This document shows positions 11,181 to 22,739 of a stretch of DNA of 64,000 bases, piece by piece; position 1 is the first letter of the stretch, and each line of letters opens with the position of its first letter. The notes beneath the pieces are model-generated. The model had not been told where the DNA came from, made no database searches, and was given only the letters and a program-made list of their open reading frames with translations. This DNA is from Climacium dendroides. Its lineage: Eukaryota > Streptophyta > Bryopsida > Hypnales > Climaciaceae. The translations under genes and the position numbers were made by a program. The DNA lies in contig OX467087.1 of assembly GCA_950106755.1 (NCBI GenBank), forward strand, positions 6,018,047 through 6,082,046, read 5' to 3'.

Positions 11181-12770
11181 ATGCCGACCAAGGATCCGGA
11201 AAAGGGAGAGCTCAGGAAGGACTTAGCGTCGATGGATTGTCAGGGATTATCTTTGAAACCTTGGGGTTTCAAAGATGAGAGAATGATTAGGGAAATCTTG
11301 AGTGACGTATCAAATCAATTCGATAACACCCTGAGAGGGAATCCGGTCCAATGGACCGAGGCTTTGTGGCGGGACGTGTACGGGTTCCAGTTGGGAGGAC
11401 TCGGGCTTGCCAGCCGGAAGGATGACTTTGTCCGGGGCAAGTTCGGAAGCGTTGTAAATCTGAAGGATGGCTACGCGGTAGAGGATTGCCTCGATGACCG
11501 GGAGCGTCGCTTGCTCCAGTTCCTGGTTCCGGTTTTGCATCCGGAAAAACCCACCAGATTGACCATCACCCTGACTAACACGATCTTCGGAGCGCTGAGC
11601 AGAACCCGGAAAGTAGACTGGGGCCGGATCTTCTTTGATCTGGTATCCCAACTTACTACAAGAGTGGGGAAAAGTAGGGCTACCCCACTGTGCCCTTATG
11701 TTTACCACCTATATCAGCAACAGGAACTACTGACGGAAGTGGAGCTGAAGGTGTGGAAGGCCCAGGAGCAGACTATGAAGTACGGTGAATCCGAGTCCGA
11801 CCAAGAAGCGGATTCCGGAAACGAAACCGAGGAAGAGGACGAAGAAGAAGAAGACGAAGAGGAGGAACCGCATGTCCCTTCCAAAAGGCAGAAGACCACG
11901 CCAATCCAAAATCGAAGGACGTCTCCAGTTCAACCTCATCCGCGCAAAGGGGAGACTCCACCTGGACCGGATGTGGCATCCGGATCAGGATCCGAAGATC
12001 CGTTCGACGCGTTGGTCGGAATCCTCTGCGGAATCCGGGCAGATTGGGAAGTTAAGAAACGGACGCTCGGGGAGATTGCGGAGTTAATTGAAGCGGAACC
12101 AGACAGTCAGTTGCCACAGCGGGTAGTTGAGTGTGTCATCAATCCGGATGAGCTCCGGAAGATGAAGAAGGAAAGCAAGTGGCAACATTATGAGTTGGAC
12201 ACCCTCAAGGCCGAACTTTTCGCCTTGCTCGAAAACGCCAACGCAACAAGGGAAATGGCGGAAGAAATGAAGAAGCTAGCCGAGGAGGTGAAGGACGTGC
12301 TCGGAGAACCCGGAGCCGCGGTCACCAAGGCACGCCTGTTCGAAGAGGAGGTGCACAAGGACAAGAAGATATCCGGAACCAAGGTGGTGCACATCCTCAC
12401 TGATTTTGAGGAGCAAATAGAGAAGCTCCTGTCCAAGGCACGGGAGTCAGTGGACCGGATCGTGGAGAGCAGCCAGAAATTGGCGGAGATTCCGGTCCAG
12501 CTCTCTGAGATTTCACTTCCGGACTTGTTTCCGGAAGAGACAGCTCAGGAACCGGGGAAGGACAAGACGCCTCAGTCAAGTAGGGCACAGAAAAAGACGC
12601 CCTCGACCGGACCGCAGCCGATCGACTTAGACTCCCCGGAAACTGAGGAAGAACAACCGGCTCCACCTACGGATGGGGAACGGAACCGGAATCTAACGGA
12701 AGTGTTTGAGCAGTTGGAGAGACCCGACGAGAGCCCTACCATTGAATCCCGAGTATATGAGACGGAATAG
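11181..12770 (+). CDS. gag-like retroelement protein, copy C (intact ORF)
   Basis: This is an uninterrupted ORF of 529 codons from ATG 11181. The frame is open back to 11076, but only from a GTG, so I prefer 11181. Residues ~1-195 are the globular domain shared with copies A and B (motifs 'DGYAVEDC', 'RRLLQFLVPVLHPEKP', 'NTIFGALSRTRKVDWG', 'YHLYQQQELL'). A strongly acidic tract follows (D/E runs at about 11805-11870). Then come a long helical, coiled-coil-like region (about 12000-12470) and a proline/glutamate-rich tail. It has no CCHC zinc knuckle and no enzymatic motif. A TATA box lies 400 bp upstream. Function is inferred as the structural protein of a non-autonomous or pol-less retroelement. 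The ORF is much better preserved than its neighbours. Confidence 0.6.
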   Translation: MPTKDPEKGELRKDLASMDCQGLSLKPWGFKDERMIREILSDVSNQFDNTLRGNPVQWTEALWRDVYGFQLGGLGLASRKDDFVRGKFGSVVNLKDGYAVEDCLDDRERRLLQFLVPVLHPEKPTRLTITLTNTIFGALSRTRKVDWGRIFFDLVSQLTTRVGKSRATPLCPYVYHLYQQQELLTEVELKVWKAQEQTMKYGESESDQEADSGNETEEEDEEEEDEEEEPHVPSKRQKTTPIQNRRTSPVQPHPRKGETPPGPDVASGSGSEDPFDALVGILCGIRADWEVKKRTLGEIAELIEAEPDSQLPQRVVECVINPDELRKMKKESKWQHYELDTLKAELFALLENANATREMAEEMKKLAEEVKDVLGEPGAAVTKARLFEEEVHKDKKISGTKVVHILTDFEEQIEKLLSKARESVDRIVESSQKLAEIPVQLSEISLPDLFPEETAQEPGKDKTPQSSRAQKKTPSTGPQPIDLDSPETEEEQPAPPTDGERNRNLTEVFEQLERPDESPTIESRVYETE

Positions 12771-15245
12771 GAAGTATTGTAAAAATAGGAATTAGGAACC
12801 GGACTTATAGAGTATGAACCGGAATAGAATCCGGTTAGGATAAGGTAGGACCGGATTGTCAGCGCCTTCAGAGGCGGAAATCATGTATTCACTTTTCACT
12901 TTTCACTTTTTGCTTTTTGTATATAATACAGTCTCTAAGCTGGAGACTAGGAGAGTTCTTTTGGCATTTCCTTGTGTACTTTCCATTGACTTTATTTTGT
13001 GTATTCCTCCCGAGTGTTGGCAAGAGTATACGGAATCGAAGTAAGGTGGTATGCACGGATGTGTGGACAGAGTTCTCCCTTTGATGGATGTTTCCGGTTC
13101 TAAGTATATATGAGTAGGTCATGAAGAGCTAGAAGTGGATTCCAGTGCCTCAGCATCTGCAGAAGTTTAGTATTCCGGGTAAGAAAGCTGTTGATTAGGC
13201 TAGGCAGATAGGGAGGGATTCCTTAGCTGCGCTAGAACTCCTGGGTGGGAAATCCGGTCGAGTATCCTGACTCCTGTGAGGTCTTGCCCCCGTTATGGGT
13301 AAAACGGAAGAACTTTTGTAGTTGATGGAACGGACGGGTGCACTTATAGCCACCGAAATTAGTATGGAACGGATCAGCATCAAAGTCGTTGTAGTATGAG
13401 AGGATCGTACGGGGGGTCTTTGTGTGACCTGTGATCCGGATTGCTATCCGGATTGCTATCCGGATTGCTGTGAAGGACCAAACCGGATCCGTGTTAGTTA
13501 GAAGATCAGTGAATAGGAGAGTGGGTCTTCAGCCACTATAAGTCACGGAAGGAGTGGTGGGCCTACCACTTTCAAAAGTAAGCGGCGAACCCTCTGATGG
13601 TAAAACAGAGGCAAAACTAAACCGGGTTTAGGAATGGTGGACCGGAACAGATCCGCTCCGTAGACACTTAGGACCGGAAATAGCATGGTCCCAAATTGAG
13701 AAGTTAGTCCAGAGACCTTGGAACTAGTAAAACCGGAAGTAGGATACAGTCCGGTCGTAGTCTCCCGGTTGGGTTTCGGACGTTCTGGTTTTCCGAGGTA
13801 TAACCGGAAAGTAGAATTGAAGGGTTTAATTAGGTTTATCTCCTTAATAGAGTTAGCTACTTCACAGGATCTCGTGGGTTCGATCTTTAGGGTCATTTTG
13901 TTATGCTCTAGGGTGATTTTTGAGGGTATAACAGGGAATTTACTTACTCTGTGCTGCGACAGAAGGCTAGGAAATAGATAGGAAAGTAGTTAGGAAGTTT
14001 CTGGGAAGCGACCCTAGTATGTCAGCCGAAAACCCAAGTTTTTGGTAGGTAGGAAGTAGCTTAGGAGGTGTTTTTCAGGTGCATGCACTTGAACTACACT
14101 TTCCGGATTTTTAGGATCTGAGATCCACATTTTGCGGATCGGATGGGGTTGGTAGGAAAGTCAACTTAGAAGGATAAGGAATGACACCTATCATTCTCTT
14201 GTCCTTTAGTTTTATTCCTTGGGACCTTTAGGGTTCCCTGGAGGTGTGTATTTAAGGGGCTGAAGTTAGTTTGAAGCCCCGGGTGTTTTCTTATTTGTGT
14301 TTTTCAACACTTTGCGAATTGATTTCAGATTTCCACTCCATAAGTGTTGGCCTGAAAAGGCTAAGTTCTGTGTTGGTATGTCGTGCAATGCTAAAACCAT
14401 TATTTAGTGCGGATAGCTGGTTTGCAGGTGTGGAGGAAGACAAGTAGCCCCCGGATTCTGTCCAGGATCTAACTTTGAGAGCTTTGAGGATTTGGTTAAG
14501 GAAAACTTTGTGTACTGAGAGGGTATTTTAGTTGCTGAAGTTCCTTGGGAGTCTTCTGAGTAGGATAACCATTCTTAGGTTGGGTGAATTCTTCAGGAGG
14601 GAGAACAAATGCTGGTCGACGTCGAATGAGGTCTTACTGGATCCGGAAGAGAAGAACAGGAAGGTAGTTAGGATCTCTCAGTTATCGGGTGCCGGATCAC
14701 GCTCTTGGGGTCCTGTCCGGATAGGTCTGTCGTTGTAGTACTAAGAGGATAATAGGGGTTTCCTGAGTGACCTGCTAGTCCGGATTAACATCCAGATTAG
14801 TTGTGAGGAAGTAACTATTTCCTATTCTGGTGTTTGTTGTTGTTATTTTAAGTGGATCTTCATTTCAGTCTAAACACGTTTGAAGGGTAGGGTTTACGTT
14901 CTCTTCCTAAAACCAAAGAGCGGAACCCTCTTGGTAGAGGTTAAACTAAGATTTTGTAAGTTACTGTAACCGGATAGAAATCCTCTTTCCGGTTCCGCAT
15001 CCGTCTAAATCGATCCGGATAGAGAGAAGCACAGGATTATGACAATCCTCCTTGTTTGATTACTGGTGGAAGACTTGGAGTGGACGTAAGGGAATTGGAG
15101 TATAGAGAGGAGAGGATATTGAGAGAGTTTCATGTTGCAAATATTTAGATCCGGTTTTGCTTGGGTTCGGTGTTTTCCGAATCCTGTTCCGGATATCTTG
15201 AGGAAACTAACGTTGAAATCCTGTGGGAACGATACACGAGCCATC
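12771..15245 (+). other. CCGGAT-rich noncoding retroelement DNA
   Basis: No gene is seen. CCGG occurs nine times in 12541-12900 by hand count. Two blocks carry the GTCGTTGTAGTA motif (13386, 14729). A second TATA-like site (TATTTAAG) is near 14256. The block at about 13420-13965 has a reverse-complement relative at 50886-51416. The CCGGAT-type sequence stops at about 15240, after '..CCTGTGGGAACGATACACGAG'. Beyond this the DNA turns AT-rich, consistent with the edge of a nested insertion. Confidence 0.45.
13434..13469 (+). repeat. 12-bp tandem repeat, three units (ATCCGGATTGCT)
   Basis: Three exact copies of a 12-bp unit contain the palindrome ATCCGGAT. The related sequence on the minus strand near 51390-51411 has only about two units. 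The array therefore changed in number after the copies separated. Confidence 0.85.
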
Positions 15246-15784
15246 TAAGGTGTTTTACATCAATTTAATACCTAAGGGTAGGATTTGTGCTTCCTTGTGC
15301 TATGACAAATCGGAATTCCATGTTAGATGTATTGTTGTGTCATCCTATATTGAAGTTGATGTTGCAAACAATCTAGATTTAATAAATGTGACTTTATCAA
15401 TTAAATGTTCAAGGAGACATCCCTATATATGTTGAAAATGACATGCAAATGTTCATCATGACATCATAAACAACAAATAAGATTTGTAGAAAATTTAGAA
15501 ATTATTGAAGAAAATGTTTAAAACAACATTGATGTGAATGTTTAATTTCATACTACAAATGTTCTTTTGAATGTTTACAATGACGTCGAAAAAAACATAA
15601 CTAAGACATGTAAATGTTTTTTAAAACATCATTTCAGACATCATTGTATTTATGTTGCTGCTCATATTTTAGTTTTGTATATCCCATATTGTTTGTCATG
15701 CCTCCTACACCCCATTAGTATAAAAGGCTTGTCTTTTCATTAGTTAATAAGTAGATTTTTGAGCCATTCAATACACTTGATAAA

Positions 15785-15960
15785 TATAGTGTATGGCATA
15801 TTGTATGGTATATTTTGTATGGCATATTGTATATATTTTGTATGGTGTATTTTATATGGCATATTATATATATTATATTTTGTATGGCATATTTTATATG
15901 TTGTATTGCATATGATATACCATATATTGCATATTTTATATTGTGTACAACATATTACTA
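15785..15960. repeat. degenerate AT-rich tandem repeat (TATGGCATATTG / TATATTTTG)
   Basis: Alternating 'GTATGGCATATT' and 'TATATTTTGTATGG' blocks repeat irregularly. Long frames on both strands through here (about 15759-16328 plus, 15740-16228 minus) arise from the repeat and show no protein family features. Confidence 0.7.
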
Positions 15961-16692
15961 CATTGACAACATTAGAATGTCTAATGCAATGCATACATGC
16001 ATTCCATGAGATGTCCCAAAAAATAAGTGTGTTCATAAATGCATCTTCTTTTATGAAGATCAAACAAGTGAACGTTGCCGCTAACAACCTACAATGCAAA
16101 AAGCCATCTACTACCCCAGCATGTACTTGTGCTGGCTTGTGCAAACAGACATCTTCTATGACACGGTATGCTTTAAGAAGCACGCATGTGCAAACTCCAC
16201 ACGCTCGGATGGACATTTTAATCAGCATACAACTGTTTCACCTGATGTCATTTAAGACACCTGAACGTCCACATCGATGTCTCAGAAGACATCCTAAAAT
16301 GCTAGGCAAACCAAGCAAGTGGCCCTAAAAAATGCCACGTCAGCATCCTCATATGCCACGTCAGCCAATTCTGTCAGCATCGACGCGGCATGCCAAGTCA
16401 ATTACACGTCAGATGCTACATCATAGACGGGCAATGGATGAAAAAAATGACACTCTGGCTTCCCACGCCTAGGCAGCAGCCACATGTCAGCTCCTGAAGT
16501 TACCCGTTGACCAATGTTTTTTTGGACATCACGATGTTGGGCCCACAAATCTGATGCAACGTACAATGTTTTTGGCATGTCCACAGCAGCACGAAGTGAT
16601 TGGACATCAGTCCAGACATAGAACGTGTCACGTGCGATGTCTGGGTGTCCAAATTGCGATGTCGCGACAAACACAGTTTTCTTATAGTGTGA

Positions 16693-18910
16693 GTTTACAC
16701 TGACGAAGTGCTCCCTCAAATTTTGCTTCCACCGTGTTCGGTAGATACAATGTCATATCTCTAGAGCCCAAGGGCCGTTCAAGGGTTAATAGACTTTAAG
16801 CCCTCTTGGATTAAAAATTATTGCTCTTAGTGAATTTGCATCTTTTGACCATTTGTGTTTTAAATCTTATTAGATACACTCATGCAAAATTCATTAGCAA
16901 ATATGGAGTTGAGCTTATTCTAAATCCCCCTCCAATGCAAGGAAGTTAAGTGAATTGGCAATATACTAATAATTTTGAAATGATTTTTTGTGCAATGAGG
17001 AAATTTTTCATTTGAAATCCAAATGGTGAAATGTTAGAGACAAACATTTGGAATATTTGAAAAAAAATTAAAGACCTTTGACTTCACATATTGCATGGTA
17101 GTAGGGCTTCAAGTTAAAAAAATATTTTTTTCTCAAAACATCCCTAATATAGCTAACAAATGTTATTTTTTGATTAGGTTTCTAGATTAAAAGTTATGTT
17201 TCTTGAAAACTAAATTTTTTTCTTTGGAGGCACCATGTTTTATTAGTTGCATACATGCTAAATTTCAAAAGTCAATAAGGGTTCTAGCAAAAGATGCTTG
17301 CAAATGCTTAAATTGCCCAAATTGCCCAAATTGCCCAAATTTTTTCAAGCAACATAACTTTTAATCTAGGAACCCAATGAAAAAATAATAACATTTCTAT
17401 TATTGAGATGCATGTCCACACGTTGTGTCAAAAGTTCATGAGCATCCACCAAAATTAACTTCATAGGAACTTACCTAGATGATATTTCTTGCGTACATTG
17501 ATTGGACACTTGGTTCTTTAGGAATTAAGATTTGCCTAGATTTTCATGCACCTAATGAAACTAAAAGTGTTGATTTGATAGAAAATAAAAAATTTCTAAT
17601 TATTTGTTAGGTATGATTTAAGGAGCTACATGACACACTACAAATTCATATATTACTTTATTCAACTTCAAAGGGAGTGATGACATGCTCTATATTTTGA
17701 TTTTTGATAATATTCTAATGACACAAGGATTTAGATTTTACTCTTCAAGAGTCCAAAAATTAATTTTAGGAAATACATGATTCATTCAAAGACATATTCT
17801 TTTAATCCCCAAAGGACCAAACTACATTTTGGGGCAATGTAGTGATTTTGGGCAAATCACTATAAATGAATTTTTTTTTCCTTTCAAATTTTCACACAAC
17901 ATGTGACCAAGGAGTAGCTTTAAGGCCCAATAGTTTTCATAACATTTGAATACATGTTTAAAAAAAATTTGTATAGTATGTGGGGTTTTTTTCTAGGCAA
18001 GACAATTTGTATAGATAAAAATTATCACTTTTTTAGAAAAAAAAATTGAATTTGTTTTTTATGATTTATATATACATGGAAAGCTTTGAATCATTCCATT
18101 TTGATTAATGAGATGAAAGTTATGAGGAGTTTTAGTTTGCAGGTAGTTATGGAATCCCTACTTTAAAATAAACGTTGAAGTCCTCTATGTTTCGGAAATA
18201 AAATAAAATCATAGGATGCAAATTTTTTTACAACATTACAACCAATTGGATTGGCATTTTTCATGTCTATAATCTATAACTACATTCTTAACAATTTAGT
18301 ATTTTGAATCATTTTCTACTTTTTTCTATCTACTATTTTATTTCAATACGTTGTACAATTCCAAATGATTTGAAATTTTTTAAACATGTAGCCAACTTGC
18401 CTTGAAGAATGTACCCAAAGAAGCATTACTACCATGGAAATTTTTTCATACAAATGTGACCTTGTAAAGTGCAGTTGCCTAGTTTTTTGTAGGGCCAAAT
18501 TTATTTTTTATTAAATCAAACACTAATATCTTGCAATCCATACAATGGAAATTTTTGAAATTTTTTCCACATCTTTACAAACCAACATACTACAAGATCC
18601 TATGGTTACATGTGTCCAAAATGTCTTTTTCCCTAAAATTTAATAGCTGTACTGGAAATGGTAGTTTTGGAGCATTTTTGGTAACATGATAGTCAAAGAA
18701 CTTTAAGGGTTAGTTATTGTCCCCATTGAGAGATACAAACAAGGGTTTACACATGGTGAAAAGTCATATCTAATTAGAGAGGGCCTAAATTTTGTGAATA
18801 AGAGTGTTCTAGAATTGAAGTATTATTCAGTTTTTCTTTCTATAAAGTTTGTAAATGTTGTCACAACGAGCCTATTTCCTCACAAGTATTGATTTTCACT
18901 ATAAAATTGA
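16693..18910. other. AT-rich DNA, no gene seen
   Basis: No credible ORF or RNA gene is present. A short block at 18087-18141 ('CATTCCATTTTGATTAATGAG') resembles blocks near 37187 and 38330, so part of this is an old dispersed repeat. Confidence 0.4.
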
Positions 18911-21900
18911 TTAAAAGTGGTCTTTTGTACAATTAGGATAAAATCCAGATACTTTCCATGTCTTTGTAAAAATTTTGTAGTTATTATAAATTCCAACTTG
19001 TTTAATAAGATTGGCGATTCCACCCACAATAGCAACAATCATTATAATGGTTCCAAGTATGATACAAGCCTGCAAAAATACCGCCATGTAATAAATTAGA
19101 CGCAATTAGCCAGGCGTTCCAAATCCTTTAACCCCTAAAAAGTCAATGGTTAATGCTCAAAAAATGCCTAATTAAATTTGATGTATTGTGAAAACTTAAT
19201 TTCATATGGTCCAAATTTTATATCATTAGAAAATGAAAAAAATATTAATGATAAACTAAAATTGTAGCAAAAGCCTCTACGTAACCTATTTACATTTACT
19301 AAGAAATATGCAAGGTTGCATAAAATTAGTGGTAAATCTTATTATTTCATTTTCTCTTTTCTCTTTTCAAAGATGTAGTTTGAATGTAATTATAAAAAAT
19401 GCACTAAAATCAATGATAGTGTAGTAAATGCTTACACTCTTAATGTTATAAATATGACTTAAATTAAATTAAAATGTCACCAAATTCATTTTGATGTACT
19501 TGAGAGATCTATTTAAAGAATATTCACAATAAAAGGGAAAACAAGAAAATGTAATCAAGCTAATGTAATCAAGCTAATGAACTTACCCAATTAATATAAT
19601 GTGCTTTTGTCCACCTTTTTGACTTTCCTTTTATACGCAACCATAATATAGAAGGGAGCTACATACAACATAATACACCAATGTTATCAATGGGGATTCT
19701 AAGTGATATAATTGTAAAGAAATCTATAATAGATATTTGAATAGGTTTTCAAGTTCATTTGAGTATAATATCTAATAGCAATTAATTTTAAAAAAATATA
19801 GGATAATAGAGAATATGACATACGATGTATGTTGTTGGAGCAATTACAAATCCTCCAAAGAATCCAAGAAGTGGAGAGAAGAATGGAAACATTATTGCAA
19901 GTAATGTTGTAGAAACTGCAATCCCACAAAAGTACCACTCAAAAAATAATCAACATTATAAATGCCATTCTAGATTTGAATAAGACATTCAACTACAATC
20001 TAACATATTGCTTATAATTTTTTTTGAAACTACAATCATGGTGAGTATTATACTTACCTATATAAATTGTTCGAACAGCATAGGGGGGATAATTTGTAAC
20101 AACCTCTAAAACCTTGAATACGGGAATGGCAAAAATCTGCAAGTGAAAATGACATATATTTTGATTTGATAAAAACCACTTACATAAGAATCCTTGTCTA
20201 AGTATGCAATTTATAACAATTTTTATATACAACAAAAAATTTAAAATTGCAAACCTAAGAATTCTAACATTCAATATTAATGCCAAATTTAAAAACATGA
20301 CACAAAATTCCATCTTATAAATGAAATATTGTGAAGCAAGGGTCACCTTTCAAATCAATTTGTCCATCATAAGCATTTTGCTATTGTGAGTTCTTGAATG
20401 TGTTTAGTATGTCCAATAAATGACTACAACAGAGGTATTCATTAATTCATGAGAAGCAACATAATTCATAGGTGAGATTGTAAGAGCTTCAAAATGACAC
20501 ATATAAATTGAGGTGTGTTGAATCCAGGAAACAAAACTTACTTTCAAAATTCTAGTGAAGTGAATTACCTGATAACTTCCAATAAGATGAGTAATCAACA
20601 TGATGTTGGCTGTAATCACCCATCCTTGTGAGACTTTGCCCATCATAAAACTCAATGCATTATTGCTAATGTTGTTTCCATACCTACCATAGACAATAAT
20701 GGCCATGGGGAAGTAACACAGTGCTACCACTAGATACGTGAACCTCACTCCCTTCATCATAGCCTTCTCCGAGGGTGATGGCAAATCTGCTTGAATGTCC
20801 AAAACCACATTGTGGGCAGCATATGCAAAGGCAATAACTCCAATTGCATTCAGGGCTTGAAATACACGATCAGCTTCATTCAATTTTGCATGTTCGAAAT
20901 CAACACCTAAATTGCTTACTGACAGGTTCTTCGGTGGATGATGGCTAGCACCACCTTGATGCTTGGCAGCTATAAGCGTGATCCACGCAATCGTTGAATA
21001 GCTATCAATGAAGAAGAGGAATTTGTGAGGATCTCAACAAGTGAAATCTAAGTGACAAAATGTATTTGATGCATATTGGCCTATATTATTCAAATCTTTT
21101 TGGAATGTTTAAATGTTTTATACGACATCTTTGAATTTATTACTTATCCCAATTTCATCAAAGTGGTCATAAAAAGAAAGATAGCTTTTCAAGATTCAAG
21201 TGGATAAACGAGACATCATTTGGACAAGACGTCATCCAAAAGCACAATGTTCATCATTAGAATATGGACTTTAGGATGTTCAAGGTTTCAAGCAACATTG
21301 ACCATTGATGCAGAGGATATTGCAATAGATCACAACAAATCTAAGCTCTGTGCACCAGAATTTCCACCTAAAATGTACATATGGCATTCATTCAAATGTT
21401 GCTTCTAGGCACACTTACCTAAAGTTGTGGTTGAACTCATCCTATTGTATTCGATGGATACATGGCCTAATGAAAGATGAAATGCTTACCAAGTTGACAT
21501 GATTGCTGCAACCACTGCAATCCATTTGATGGAGCTATAATTTGGTAGTACACAAGAGAGCGCAACTTGGAGGGCACCGAATGCTATAAACCAAATATAT
21601 ATGGGCACTTGGTGTTCACCAGGGTGATGGCAATTTCCCAATATACGGATCATAGCCTCTCCTACAGCAACAGTGAAGAGTACATCCATACTAACCTCAA
21701 CAACCATTTGCATTGGCAGAACAATCCGGCGACCCAAAGGAGTGCCAAACGCTCGATTCCCAAGATCATGATACGTCATGTACCGTTTTCCAATGTCAAC
21801 TTCATGTAGTTCCACCAATTGCTTTAATGTGAAGTAGGTGATGAAGCATGTGAGCACCATGACCACCGGTCCACCCCTACAACAATACACAAAATTCTGA

Positions 21901-22384
21901 GCTTAAAGCATACACTTGCCAAGTCAATATAGACATACTATCATCTATGGTAAGATCTAATTGGTAACCAGACCAAATTCCAACCTTGTTTGTAAAACCA
22001 ACCACCATTTACGTAGATTCTTGCCTAAGTAATGTTTACCCAAATAACATCTCATTCCAAAGTCACGCTTAAATCTTAAAAATTTAAAAAAAAAATAGAA
22101 TTTTTTATTAAAACTAAAAAAAGTAATATATTCATACATGAATATAAACAAAAACACATGGAATTTTTAGAGAAGGGTTTGAGGTCCAAGATGAATTCAA
22201 ACCAGGAGAGGAACACCATAGCATGCGGCAAACCAAGCACCCCAAGGCCAACAATGGCGGTAATGTTGTAGGCAGCTGCTGTCCACCAATTCGATGTCCT
22301 TTTAATGCCGTCATCATTGAGCACTCGGCTCTCACCACGAATGTGGATTCGGCCATTGACAGCAGCTTCACTAGCAATTCCATT
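18911..22384 (-). CDS. LHT-like amino-acid transporter (AAAP family), seven recognised exons
   Basis: Exons on the minus strand are 22384-22203, 21876-21490, 21001-20569, 20136-20058, 19915-19824, 19658-19587 and 19069-18911. All junctions are GT-AG and the phases join, giving 468 codons with no stop. The family is a proton-coupled amino-acid permease of the plasma membrane with 9-11 membrane helices. Seen here are 'ITAIVGLGVLGLPHAM' (exon 1), 'YHDLGNRAFG', 'STIAW', 'FAYAAHNVVLDIQADLPSPSEKAM' (exon 3), 'FPFFSPLLGFFGGFVIAPTTY' and 'LPSILWLRIK'. These match lysine/histidine-transporter-like proteins. The first exon listed starts in phase 0 after a TGCTGCAG acceptor and has no in-frame ATG, so an initiating exon lies further upstream and was not found. 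Oddities are a loop about 12 residues shorter than usual after 'PVF', and a C-terminal extension of about 16 residues past the usual 'YKxxx' end. Confidence 0.88.
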
Positions 22385-22739
22385 CTGCAGCAAATCACAT
22401 AGGCGTCAATTTCGTTGAATTCACGATTTCCACTACTTTGGCACTTTTCAAGATGTATTCTTGAAATGTAAATCTATACTCATAGTAGTCTTTAGAACTT
22501 TGTGTCACGTCGCATAGACATCCCATTCATTGAGCATAGACCCTTCACCGCACATTGACAAGAATATGCTTAGCACACAACTATTAAGAAAAATTTAGGC
22601 CTTAAAGAGGCTATGAGGTCTACACCCCTACGATGCAATTACGAAAAAAAAAAAGGAAAAAAAATCGAATCTAACATCAATCTATTAGTGCCACATCAAC
22701 ACCACATCAAATTGACTATTTTTACTATTTTTATTTTTT

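Larger units (their letters stand above)
5626..16689. mobile_element. candidate CACTA-type DNA transposon, with retroelements nested inside
   Basis: The left end at 5626 reads CACTATAAGAAAA. The right end at 16689 is its exact 13-bp inverted complement (TTTTCTTATAGTG). Both ends are flanked by the triplet TGA (5623-5625 and 16690-16692), as expected for the 3-bp target duplication of CACTA elements. Subterminal DNA on both sides is rich in GACATC/GATGTC and GACGT motifs, as CACTA ends usually are. No transposase is recognisable inside. The centre (about 8160-15240) is occupied by CCGGAT-family retroelement DNA. A second, related left-end-like sequence starts near 6815, and its following DNA (6906-7055) parallels 5706-5850. 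The right end could therefore pair with either start, but the matched TGA favours 5626. Confidence 0.5.

Noticed and set aside
11714..11979. Minus-strand ORFs rich in S or leucine opposite the gag-like gene
   Set aside because: They are shadows of the GAA/GAC acidic tract in the plus-strand ORF.
13386..13398. GTCGTTGTAGTAT resembles the 5' end and A box of plant tRNA-Asp; similar strings occur at 1871 and 14729
   Set aside because: No T-arm/B box, anticodon arm or 3' acceptor half follows, and the surrounding DNA is the CCGGAT element. Weak likenesses to 5S rRNA and the sarcin-ricin loop for the same few bases show it is probably chance.
15740..16328. Long ORFs on both strands rich in Y, I and C
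   Set aside because: They are read through a degenerate TATGG/CATATT repeat; neither has a recognisable domain.
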